Shown in pieces: positions 25,629-33,801 of a stretch of DNA of 64,000 nt. The stretch comes from Candidatus Obscuribacterales bacterium (GTDB taxonomy: Bacteria > Cyanobacteriota > Vampirovibrionia > Obscuribacterales > Obscuribacteraceae), in the NCBI GenBank assembly GCA_020634035.1, contig JACKCM010000006.1, positions 124,001 through 188,000 on the forward strand, written 5' to 3'. The notes under the pieces are model-generated. The model was not told the origin of the DNA and did no database searches. It saw only the letters and a list, made by a program, of their open reading frames with translations. The translations under genes and the position numbers were made by a program. Positions within the stretch are counted from its first letter, which is position 1. Each line of letters starts with the position of its first letter.

Positions 25629-27398
25629 TTATTTGGCCTCGTCGCCTTTTAATGAAGAGCGCTTTCCTGAAACCGTCTTTTTAGAACTCTGGCTCTGGCT
25701 TTTATCTATTCTCAATCTATGCAGTTTGACCAGTACAAGCGGTCTGGTTTTCATCTGGTTCTCGAAATACGAAATCAGATGACTTTGCAAGAGTGCGCAT
25801 TCAAGATGCCCCTCTTTGCCTTTTGCTCGCCTGAAATAATCACGGATTTCGTTTTCTACCTGGATGACAAACTCTTCTGCAGGAATATCCTGGGGCAGGA
25901 TAATGCCACGAATAGAGACATCAGGACCTGCTGCCACCAGACCATCAGAATCAAGTGCCACCACAACAGAGACAAGACCGTCCTCAGAAAGTTGACGACG
26001 CTCTTCGACTATCTCTTCATCAATCATCCATTCTCGGTTCGAATCTACTAAACGAATACCCGATTCTACTTTGCCCGCTATAGAACCGGTCTCGCCGTCT
26101 GTTTCCAGCACATCGCCATTGTCGAGCACAAAGACTTTGTCTCTCTCCACGCCGCATTCCACGGCAAGCTCGGCGTGACCGACCAGCATTCTGTACTCAC
26201 CATGAATCGGCATGAACATCTTCGGGTTGCATATATTGAGCATCAGCTTCTGTTCTTCTCGACAGGCATGACCTGAGACATGCACCCCTTCGTTGCGCCC
26301 ATAAATGACCTCGGCGCCCGAGAGAAAGAGTTTGTTGATCGTATTAGAGACCAGGCGCTCATTGCCTGGAATGGGCGTCGCCGAAAGAATGACGGTATCA
26401 CCCGGTTCAATCTTAATAAGCTTATGCTCGTCATTCGCGATTCTGGTCAGGGCACTGAGGGGCTCTCCCTGGCTGCCGGTGGTTAGAATCACCACCTGAT
26501 CGGGCGGATAATCGCGCACTTGCTCAACCGGAATGAGCAGGTCGTCGGGATAACTGGCATAGCCCAGCTCCCGTGCCAGTTCGGCAAACTTGTGCATCGA
26601 CCGGCCAAGAATTGCCACCTTGCGACCGTAACCCATGGCGGCATTCAAAACCTGTTTGACCCGGTGCACATTGCTGGCGAAAGTGGTGACAATTATTCTT
26701 TGACTGGCATTGGCAAAGACTTCGTTGAGCTTCTTCCAGACAGTCTTCTCGGAAGGCGTGAAACCCTCCCTTTCGGTGTTGGTGCTGTCGCTCAGAAGAA
26801 GAACCACCCCTTCTTCGCCGGCTCTGGCCAGACTGGCAAAGTCATAGAGTTCACCATCCACAGGAGTGAAGTCGAATTTGAAGTCGCCGGTATGGACCAC
26901 CACTCCCACAGGCGTGCGAATAATCAAACTGAAAGAGTCGGCAATAGAATGGGTGCAGCGAATGAACTCCACCTCGAAACAACCTAGCTTGACTCTTTGT
27001 CTGGGTCTGACCAGCTGCAAATCGGTGGTCTCCTCAAGACCAGCCTCTTTCAACTTGGATTCTATTAATCCAAGAGCTAACGCCGGACCGTAAATTTTTG
27101 GAATCGGCATCTCTTTCAATAGATAAGGAATACCGCCTATATGATCCTCGTGGCCATGGGTTATAGCCAGACCCTTGAGCTTCTTCTGGTGCTTGACCAG
27201 AAATTCGATATTGGGCAAAACCAGATCGACCCCGATCATCTCGTCGGTAGGAAAAGCAAGTCCAGCATCAACCAGCATCATATCGTCACCATAGACGATG
27301 GCCATGGTGTTTTTGCCGATCTCACCCAGTCCCCCGATGGGAACTATTTTGAGGGTGTCGGGGCGGGCTCTATCCAGATCATAGTCGCTCAAGCTCAA
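25629..27398 (-). CDS. rnj: Ribonuclease J
   Basis: 589 residues. Metallo-beta-lactamase/beta-CASP ribonuclease with endo- and 5' exonuclease activity that matures and decays RNA. Seen: IGGLGEIGKNTMAI, the metal motif HGHEDHIGG (residues 81-89), VVHTGDFKFD, LLLSDSTN, and the beta-CASP region VILTTGSQGEP and FMPIHGEYR. The C-terminus ends in a basic tail. TTG start at 27398 with GAGG upstream. The order asd-dapA-rnj resembles the B. subtilis asd-dapG-dapA-rnjB cluster. Confidence 0.96.
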   Translation of the reverse strand: MSLSDYDLDRARPDTLKIVPIGGLGEIGKNTMAIVYGDDMMLVDAGLAFPTDEMIGVDLVLPNIEFLVKHQKKLKGLAITHGHEDHIGGIPYLLKEMPIPKIYGPALALGLIESKLKEAGLEETTDLQLVRPRQRVKLGCFEVEFIRCTHSIADSFSLIIRTPVGVVVHTGDFKFDFTPVDGELYDFASLARAGEEGVVLLLSDSTNTEREGFTPSEKTVWKKLNEVFANASQRIIVTTFASNVHRVKQVLNAAMGYGRKVAILGRSMHKFAELARELGYASYPDDLLIPVEQVRDYPPDQVVILTTGSQGEPLSALTRIANDEHKLIKIEPGDTVILSATPIPGNERLVSNTINKLFLSGAEVIYGRNEGVHVSGHACREEQKLMLNICNPKMFMPIHGEYRMLVGHAELAVECGVERDKVFVLDNGDVLETDGETGSIAGKVESGIRLVDSNREWMIDEEIVEERRQLSEDGLVSVVVALDSDGLVAAGPDVSIRGIILPQDIPAEEFVIQVENEIRDYFRRAKGKEGHLECALLQSHLISYFENQMKTRPLVLVKLHRLRIDKSQSQSSKKTVSGKRSSLKGDEAK

Positions 27399-27408
27399 AA
27401 GAAGTGCC

Positions 27409-28365
27409 TCAAATAGACGAACCAGAAAGAAGACCGCTTGCTTCCATCAAAGAATCCATCTCTTTCTTTCGTTCCTGGCTCAGGGGAACGAGCGGCAGTC
27501 TCAAACCGGCAGAGCATATGCCCATGCGTGACAGGATGTACTTGAGACAGGTGGGATTGGGTTCGACAAAAAGCCCTTTAAAAAGTGGCAGATAGCGGTA
27601 ATGAAGGCCGCGAGCCCGATCTAGATCACCGTCCATGGCGGCGTCGATCAGCTCTTTGAGCTGTTTGCCCACCAGATGCGAGGCGACACTGACCACGCCA
27701 CAGGCCCCCACAGAAAGCATCTGCAAAGTAAGATAGTCGTCACCACTGTAAATGCGAAAGTCAGAGTCGGATTTTGATCCGGAATTAGAAAACAGGCTGG
27801 CAAGCTGAGCAGTCTGATCTACATTGCCGGCCGAGTCTTTGATAGCTTTCACGCCGGGACATTCTCGGGCAAGTCTGACCATGGTCGCAGGCTCTATGTT
27901 GATACCACAGCGCCCCGGAATGTTATAAACCAGAATCGGCAGATCGACAGTATCGGCCACTGCTTTGACATGGGCGAATATGCCTTCTTGATTAGGCTTG
28001 TTGTAATAGGGAGCGACAATAAGAAGACCTTCGGCTCCGGCATCCCGGGCCGCTTTTGCGCTCTCGACCGAGGACTTTGTGTTGTTCGAGCCGGCGCCGA
28101 AAATCACCTTGGCTCGGCCGGCAGAGATTTCGATTACTTTCTTTAACAGGGCGATTTTCTCATCCCCTGTCAAAGTAGGACTCTCACCGGTGGTGCCTGC
28201 TACAAGTATGGTCTCGGTCGCGTTTGCAATCAGATGTTCGACCAGTTTCTCCAGGCTGCCATAGTCTATAGACTCACCTTTCTCGTCGAACGGCGTAACC
28301 ATAGCGGTTACGACCCTGCCGAATAAAGTGTCGTCGTTATTGATGATCTCGGGCAAAACAACCAA
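27409..28365 (-). CDS. dapA: 4-hydroxy-tetrahydrodipicolinate synthase
   Basis: 318 residues. Condenses pyruvate and aspartate semialdehyde in lysine/diaminopimelate synthesis. Motifs: GRVVTAMVTPF, LVAGTTGESPTL, the Tyr-containing LLIVAPYYNKP, and the Schiff-base lysine in VKAIKDSAGN. The first possible start is TTG at 28365, but the ribosome site GAGG is too close to it. A TTG three codons on (28356) has better spacing. It lies 9 bp after asd. Confidence 0.96.
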   Translation of the reverse strand: MVVLPEIINNDDTLFGRVVTAMVTPFDEKGESIDYGSLEKLVEHLIANATETILVAGTTGESPTLTGDEKIALLKKVIEISAGRAKVIFGAGSNNTKSSVESAKAARDAGAEGLLIVAPYYNKPNQEGIFAHVKAVADTVDLPILVYNIPGRCGINIEPATMVRLARECPGVKAIKDSAGNVDQTAQLASLFSNSGSKSDSDFRIYSGDDYLTLQMLSVGACGVVSVASHLVGKQLKELIDAAMDGDLDRARGLHYRYLPLFKGLFVEPNPTCLKYILSRMGICSAGLRLPLVPLSQERKKEMDSLMEASGLLSGSSI

Positions 28366-28374
28366 CCTCAGAAA

Positions 28375-29445
28375 TTAAGTGCTCAACGGGATTCCATCTT
28401 TTGTGCTTTTGCTCTTAGCCTCGATAAGATCATGTTCTAGCAGATACTCTGCTATCCGCACCGCATTCAGTGCAGCACCGATGCGAAGGTTGTCCGCCAC
28501 CACCCACAAATTGATGCCGTTCTCAGAAGAGCTGTCCTTGCGAATTCGTCCGACATAGACAGGATCTTGTCCGGCACAATCGATGGGGGTAGGATAACGA
28601 CCTTCTTCCGGTTGGTCCCAGATCTCGATGATCGGACTATCAGACAGGCTCTCTCTAACCTGCGCAGGGCTCACCGGCCGCTCGAGATCGCAAGTGACCG
28701 CTTCGCTGTGACCGATCAAAACCGGCACTCGCACCGCTGTACAGGTGACCTTCAATTCGGGCAGCTCCAGAATTTTGCGGGTCTCTTCTATGACTTTGGC
28801 TTCCTCTTTTGTATAGCCGTCTTCCAGAAATACATCGATTTGAGGAATAAGATTGAAAGCTATCTGGCGAGGCATAACGGCGGTTTTCACTTCCGCCCCG
28901 TTTAAAAGAGCCTTCGATTGATCTTCAAGCTCTTCCATCGCTTCTTTTCCGGCACCACTTACCGATTGATAGGTAGAGACGATCACCCGCTTCAATCCGG
29001 CCAGCTCGTGAAGAATTTTGAGCACAACCACAAGCTGCGAGGTAGAGCAGTTGGGGTTGGCGATAATTCCATTATGACCTTTCAGAGCATGACCGTTTAC
29101 CTCGGGCACCACCAGCGGTACTGCCGGGTCCATTCTGAAAGCGCTGGAATTATCGATGATTACCGCACCGCACTCGACTATCTTATCCACCCAGTGCTTG
29201 CTGACAGAAGCTCCGGCAGAAGCGAGAACCACGTCCACGTCCTTGAAGATCTCTTCGCTCGGTTCGGTGACCGGATAATCTTTATTAAGAAAACGAACGG
29301 TCTGATTGGCAGAGCGGGCGGACGCCAGGGGATAGAATTTGCCCACCGGAAACTTTCTCGCTTCCAGAACAGCGATCAACTCCTGACCGACTCGTCCGGT
29401 GGCTCCCAAAATGGCGACATTTAACTGATCTTGCGGGTTTTGCAT
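28375..29445 (-). CDS. asd: Aspartate-semialdehyde dehydrogenase
   Basis: 356 residues. Reduces aspartyl phosphate to the semialdehyde for lysine, threonine and methionine. NADP-binding GATGRVGQELI at the N-terminus, the catalytic Cys in NPNCSTSQL, and the substrate-binding EAVTCDLERPVS region with its His in the preceding loop. Starts at ATG 29445. Preceded by a 70-bp gap after dapB. Confidence 0.96.
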   Translation of the reverse strand: MQNPQDQLNVAILGATGRVGQELIAVLEARKFPVGKFYPLASARSANQTVRFLNKDYPVTEPSEEIFKDVDVVLASAGASVSKHWVDKIVECGAVIIDNSSAFRMDPAVPLVVPEVNGHALKGHNGIIANPNCSTSQLVVVLKILHELAGLKRVIVSTYQSVSGAGKEAMEELEDQSKALLNGAEVKTAVMPRQIAFNLIPQIDVFLEDGYTKEEAKVIEETRKILELPELKVTCTAVRVPVLIGHSEAVTCDLERPVSPAQVRESLSDSPIIEIWDQPEEGRYPTPIDCAGQDPVYVGRIRKDSSSENGINLWVVADNLRIGAALNAVRIAEYLLEHDLIEAKSKSTKDGIPLST

Positions 29446-29515
29446 GGCTGAGATTCCCTCCAGAGTGCAAATTTAGCACGAACAGCGCTCCAACTGAAGC
29501 ACTATCACCAGTTGT

Positions 29516-30343
29516 TTACAAGAGATTTTCCAGGCCTAACGTGAACTGATCCCGCTCCATGAGCGATCTCACGCTCAAAACTATGCCTTTGACAAAACAA
29601 TCGGTATTGAAGCTGTTATGGCGCAAGGTCAGCATTTCACCAGGCGCACCGAAGATAACATCCTGGTGAGAGATCAATCCTGGTAACCGCAAAGAATGGA
29701 TTCTGACTCCGGCATCGGTTCTACCGCCCCGGGTCCCTTTCAACAGTTCCCGCTCTTCAGTGCCGGGCGGCAACTCAGAAGGATTGTACCGATCCTGCAC
29801 CTCGGCCAGCTTGGCGGCTGTATAGGTAGCGGTTCCCGAAGGAGCATCGAGCTTCTTGACCCCATGCATCTCGACGATTTCGACATTTTTGAAATGTTTG
29901 CCTGCCATCCTGGCAAACTCCATCATCAAGACAGCCCCCACCGAAAAGTTCGGTATGACCATGGCCCCGACCCCGGCTTCTTCAGAAAGCGAAGCGAGTT
30001 CGTCAAAATCAGCCTGACTCAACCCCGAAGTACCTATAAGCGGCCGTATTCCGTTAGCCAGAGCCAGTCTGGCATGTTCCATACAGGACTCTGCCCGGGT
30101 GAACTCAAGCAGAATATCCGGGTTGGCGCCGGCCAGACAGGAGGAAATATCCTCTGCAATCTTCACCCCGGTGCAGGCAGACCCGCCGCTCAGAGTAGAG
30201 AGGTCCTTTCCTACATAAGCCGCACCGGATCGGCCGAACGCTCCTACAATCTCGATATCATCGAGCCCGGTCAAAGCTCCAAGCGAAGCCCGGCCCATCT
30301 TGCCATTGATTCCGGCGATGGCTACCTTTATCTTTGCGCCCAC
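29516..30343 (-). CDS. dapB: 4-hydroxy-tetrahydrodipicolinate reductase
   Basis: 275 residues. NAD(P)-binding IAGINGKMGRA, LLEFTRAE, the catalytic stretch EIVEMHGVKKLDAPSGTA with the conserved His and Lys, and the C-terminal FNTDCFVKGI. Starts at GTG 30343, 5 bp after dut, with a weak ribosome site, so it probably depends on coupling. The conserved dual-His EMHH is EMHG here: the first His is kept and the second is replaced. Confidence 0.95.
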   Translation of the reverse strand: MGAKIKVAIAGINGKMGRASLGALTGLDDIEIVGAFGRSGAAYVGKDLSTLSGGSACTGVKIAEDISSCLAGANPDILLEFTRAESCMEHARLALANGIRPLIGTSGLSQADFDELASLSEEAGVGAMVIPNFSVGAVLMMEFARMAGKHFKNVEIVEMHGVKKLDAPSGTATYTAAKLAEVQDRYNPSELPPGTEERELLKGTRGGRTDAGVRIHSLRLPGLISHQDVIFGAPGEMLTLRHNSFNTDCFVKGIVLSVRSLMERDQFTLGLENLL

Positions 30344-30348
30344 CGAAA

Positions 30349-30819
30349 CTATTTTGCCTCGCCGGCCACAAGCCTGGATTTGCCGGTGGAGCCGAAACCA
30401 CCTTCGCCACGCTCGGTCTCATCCACCGAATCGACTTCGATAACCTCTACTTCCGGCACCGGAGTGATAAGCATCTGGGCGATACGCTCTCCGGGCTGAA
30501 AAGTGTAGGCTTCTTTGCCATGGTTGATTACAAGAACTTTGACTTCGCCGCGGTAGTCAGAGTCGACAGTACCGACACAGTTGGTCAAAGAGATACCGGC
30601 TTTATCAGCCAGGCCTGAACGAGGTCTAATCTGACCTTCATAACCCGAGGGAATCTCCACTTTGATTCCGGTAGGGAGCTTGGTCCGCTCACCGGCTTCG
30701 AGCACAAGCGGCTCTTCTGCTGCGAAACAGAGATCCATACCGGCAGCTCCGCCGGTGGCATACTCGGGCAGCGCTTTGCAATGCGCCAGTCTTTCTACTC
30801 TCAATTTGACTTTGCTCAT
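30349..30819 (-). CDS. dut: dUTP diphosphatase
   Basis: 156 residues from ATG 30819, chosen because GGAG lies 7 nt upstream and the family begins there; a longer reading from 31005 would run through the noncoding leader. All five dUTPase motifs are present: AAGMDL, RPRSGLA, GTVDSDYRGE, PGERIAQM and RGEGGFGSTG. The homotrimer removes dUTP and supplies dUMP for thymidylate synthesis. First gene of the dut-dapB-asd-dapA-rnj-mnmH operon. Confidence 0.95.
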   Translation of the reverse strand: MSKVKLRVERLAHCKALPEYATGGAAGMDLCFAAEEPLVLEAGERTKLPTGIKVEIPSGYEGQIRPRSGLADKAGISLTNCVGTVDSDYRGEVKVLVINHGKEAYTFQPGERIAQMLITPVPEVEVIEVDSVDETERGEGGFGSTGKSRLVAGEAK

Positions 30820-30902
30820 CAGACAACTCCAGGTCCGGGACAGATAAATAGATAGACACAGACTAAAGAGTTTTGCTCTGGATTTCAATTTAAATGAAAA
30901 TA

Positions 30903-30938
30903 CAAAAACACCATCCGACTTGCGCCGCGATGGTGTCT
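30903..30938 (-). terminator. Terminator upstream of the dut operon
   Basis: On the minus strand ACACCATC-N13-GATGGTGT forms an 8-bp stem (30908-30936) followed by TTTTTGT. It lies about 85 bp before dut, so it either ends a small RNA gene or attenuates transcription into the operon. Confidence 0.75.
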
Positions 30939-31108
30939 TTGCTACTACCTGGCTGCCTGCTGCGAACAGGCTCAGTATTTCAGTACGCTTCAGCCAGTCC
31001 TTCACATACTGCGGGCTTCATGCTGCTGTATCCGGTTTGGTACCAACCTGGTGTTTCCGCACAGCCCCTCGGCTCGAAGTGGTCTCATTCAGACCGCTCA
31101 CCGTCTTT
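30903..31108 (-). ncRNA. Candidate structured small RNA or dut-operon leader
   Basis: About 205 nt between a TATTATAA promoter-like element (31115-31122) and the terminator above. On the minus strand several nested stems can form: GGTCT-GAATG-AGACC; GCTGT...ACAGC enclosing the palindrome TTGGTACCAA; and CTGGCTG...CAGCCAG enclosing GCCTG-TTCGCAG-CAGGC. No ORF of coding character is present. I could not match it to 6S RNA, SRP RNA, RNase P RNA, tmRNA or a lysine riboswitch by eye. It may be a free-standing RNA or a regulatory leader with attenuation. Confidence 0.45.
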
Positions 31109-31885
31109 ACTCTCTTATAATACCAACCAGGATCAGGCTTGGGAAGTACCCCGAATTACATTTAAGAAAACTTTTTCCGATTGGCGAATAACGGCTTTCC
31201 ATGAGCTTCTTCACACGCATACGACAAACCGAAACCCTCGGCCCATACGCCTACCCTTGGTTTCCGGTGACACAAAGTAATTTTGATCAAAATCCGCAAA
31301 CCCGCACCCACCAACGGTTTCGGGCGCCAGCCTCGCAAAAGAGGGGCACCACAGAAGCCACCATTTTCAACCCATGAAAACCGGCGACTTGAATCTATTC
31401 AATTGACAGGTGAACGACCTGCCTTACGGCAAGCTTGTTTTCACCAAGGTCGAGCCCTCGACCGGAGCATCATATGCGCCACCACCGTCACACGGATCAA
31501 AAACCCGGGCGATCACCTCTTCGTCACCTTCATCTTTGTCATCACTCACATATGATGATGATGAAAGGGCGGGGAAGAGATCATGGTGAGAAATACTGAC
31601 TTCGTCTCAGCGATCGTTCACCATTTTGAGCCCGACTCTCACCGAATAGCAGGTAAGTCGTGGGTTTCTCTTATGTTTCACAAAGGTTTAGGTGTTTTCA
31701 ATCGGAACCCCGACAGGCTACACCGACCTCTGATTTACTTATAAATATTATACCCCCAACAACTAAGAAATTGCATGGTCTTCATCAAAGTTCCAAGGCC
31801 AGAAACATAGCTTCTGGATATATATCAAGAAGTAAAAGTCGTAAAAACTGGTAATGACAAGAAGACAGGGGAGCAAACCGGAGCC
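31109..31885. other. Long noncoding stretch between the dut leader and tRNA-Thr
   Basis: Almost 800 bp with no convincing gene. Short frames exist on both strands but lack ribosome sites and recognisable sequence. Stem-loops are visible, for example ATGGTGA...TCACCAT (about 31582-31625) with an inner CTGA/TCAG. On the minus strand a TATAAT lies near 31745, so a long untranslated RNA reading toward dut is possible. Otherwise unexplained. Confidence 0.4.
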
Positions 31886-31891
31886 TATAAT
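31886..31891 (+). promoter_or_regulatory. -10 element of the tRNA-Thr promoter
   Basis: Perfect TATAAT 10 nt before the mature tRNA 5' end. The only -35 candidate (AAGACA at 31862-31867, 18-nt spacer) is weak. Confidence 0.55.
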
Positions 31892-31901
31892 AAAAATCTG
31901 T

Positions 31902-31977
<76 letters not shown>

Positions 31978-32088
31978 TTTTTTCACGGCCCGAACGTGAT
32001 TCGAGCCTTCCTGCAACCGGACAGTATTGATCTTGCTTCTCAGTGGGTAAGACCTCATTAGAGATGATCTCTTTGGGCGGAGTGACAG

Positions 32089-33801
32089 ATGACCAGTGAA
32101 GGTCGCAAGAAAGATTCAGTGAGCGCTAACGAGTGCGCTGCCCCAGACGCACAAATTCTTGCCAGCCCTCCGTCTAGAACGCAGCTGGCAGCGATCATGT
32201 CCGAAGCAGAAGACTCCGCTCCTATCGCCCAGGAGATAAAATTCGCCCTCGCCGACGGTCAGAAGTACCTTCTGAGCATCAACTACCAGAGCAAAGAAGC
32301 AAACGAGCCCATCTGGGTACTGAGCACCCTTGACGAAGTGCCGCCTACGGTATTCTGGAACATCTCCACCGAAAACCCGGAGCAAATCTACAACCTGATT
32401 CTAAAACGGGTGCGCAACACCAAAACCACTCCACAGGCCAGACCAGCTGAGAACAAGGTCGAGACCGAGCCCCAGAGCCGATCTTCTCAGGAAGACACCG
32501 GACCGATGGGAGAGTCGGAAGCCACCTATCGCAATATCCCGGACGCTCAACCCATTGGCTCTTTTTTCAATGATCGTTATGTTGTCTTGAGCGAGATAGG
32601 TTCCGGCGGCATGAGCCGGGTCTACAAAGCAAAAGATAAACGCGACGGCAAGACAGTGGCGGTCAAAGTGCTGCACCCCCACCTGCTCAAACAGGGCATT
32701 GCCACCAATAACGACCCGAGAAAACGCTTCGAACAAGAATTCAAAGCGACCATGGCGCTCGGCCATGACAATATCGTCAACGTCACAGACCATGGCTTCA
32801 CCGATGAGGGATTGCCCTTCATGGTGATGGAGTACATCAACGGCCACAGTTTAGAACAGCTTCTCAGAGCCCAGAACCGGATGAAGCTCAGTCAGTTCTT
32901 CACCACCTTCTACCAGACCCTCTCAGCTCTCATACACGCCCACGAACGCGGTGTGGTGCACAGGGACGTCAAACCGAGCAATATCATGATGATCAAGACC
33001 GAACAGAACGTCAACATCGTCAAACTGCTCGATTTCGGAATAGCCAAAGTTTTCAGAGAGAATACCGGCGGCAAGAACGACCAGAACATTACCCAGACCG
33101 GCGATATCTTCGGCAGCCCTTTCTATATGAGCCCGGAGCAGTGCAAAGGCGAAAACCTCGACGCCCGCTCGGATATCTATTCGCTGGGCTGTGTCATGTA
33201 TCAGGCTCTCACCGGCAAACGCCCCTTCGAGGGTGAAAACGCTTATAAAACAATCTATCTCCATGTCAATATCATGCCTCCCTCCTTCGGCATGGTCAGA
33301 CCCGACCTGAGCCTGCCCAAGAAGCTGGAGGCGATAGTGATGAAATGCCTCGAGAAGAAGCCTCAGAATCGCTATCAGGAAGCCCGGGAGCTTCGCCTGG
33401 AGCTAGAGAGGCTCGCCCAGGAGAATAACGAAGAGAGCGAAGGCTGGGTAACCAAACAGACCAAATCAGGCACTTTCTACGCCGTCCATCCAACATCGGG
33501 CAAAGAAGAGTCGGCTATTGTGATTTCGGTCTTGAAACTCCTGCTCCACGCCGGAATCATCGACAACGACGCCTATGCAAGAGCCTCTCATCTGGATGAC
33601 ACAAGTACTGCCGGCACAAGCAAATGGCTTGTGCAATCAGGATTTCTAGACAACAAGACCCTCCATGCCGCCGTCAAATGTCAGGCTCTAATAGAACGCA
33701 AGGATCTCAAGCTCGAAAAAGCCGTAATCGCGTTGAATTATTGTCAACGCATGCGAGTCGGGCTGGATGAAGCCCTCGAAGAGCTGGGCTGGAAAATCTA
33801 G
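32089..33801 (+). CDS. Serine/threonine protein kinase with C-terminal MshEN-like module
   Basis: 570 residues, no membrane segment. Residues 1-160 hold a small unknown domain and a polar linker. A complete Hanks-type kinase follows at about 163-435: glycine loop GSGGMSRVY (171-179), Lys193 in VAVK, catalytic HRDVKPSNI (291-299), DFGIAK (315-320) and SPEQ. The C-terminal 100 residues are the same module repeated four times in the protein at 15868-17070, ending LDEALEELGW. The module may serve as a docking or ligand-sensing tail. The stop codon interlocks with that of the convergent kinase-TPR gene. Confidence 0.93.
   Translation: MTSEGRKKDSVSANECAAPDAQILASPPSRTQLAAIMSEAEDSAPIAQEIKFALADGQKYLLSINYQSKEANEPIWVLSTLDEVPPTVFWNISTENPEQIYNLILKRVRNTKTTPQARPAENKVETEPQSRSSQEDTGPMGESEATYRNIPDAQPIGSFFNDRYVVLSEIGSGGMSRVYKAKDKRDGKTVAVKVLHPHLLKQGIATNNDPRKRFEQEFKATMALGHDNIVNVTDHGFTDEGLPFMVMEYINGHSLEQLLRAQNRMKLSQFFTTFYQTLSALIHAHERGVVHRDVKPSNIMMIKTEQNVNIVKLLDFGIAKVFRENTGGKNDQNITQTGDIFGSPFYMSPEQCKGENLDARSDIYSLGCVMYQALTGKRPFEGENAYKTIYLHVNIMPPSFGMVRPDLSLPKKLEAIVMKCLEKKPQNRYQEARELRLELERLAQENNEESEGWVTKQTKSGTFYAVHPTSGKEESAIVISVLKLLLHAGIIDNDAYARASHLDDTSTAGTSKWLVQSGFLDNKTLHAAVKCQALIERKDLKLEKAVIALNYCQRMRVGLDEALEELGWKI

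Noticed and set aside
30903..31108. Lysine riboswitch or 6S RNA upstream of the dut/dap operon
   Set aside because: The lysine-riboswitch core was not seen, and the fold is several hairpins rather than the single long bulged hairpin of 6S RNA. Left as unassigned RNA.
30893..31280. 128-codon plus-strand frame across the dut leader
   Set aside because: It covers the candidate structured RNA and its terminator on the opposite strand, lacks a ribosome site, and its composition is not protein-like.
31393..31520. Minus-strand acidic 42-codon frame (VSDDKDEGDEEVIARVF...)
   Set aside because: It looks protein-like, but the only start is a GTG without a ribosome site, and a stop lies shortly upstream. 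It may be a remnant; not callable as a gene.
31295..31745. tmRNA or RNase P RNA in the long noncoding stretch
   Set aside because: No TTCGAC-type tmRNA 5' end, tag ending in ALAA, or CCA end, and no GAGGAAAGTCC / ACAGAAA motifs of RNase P RNA.
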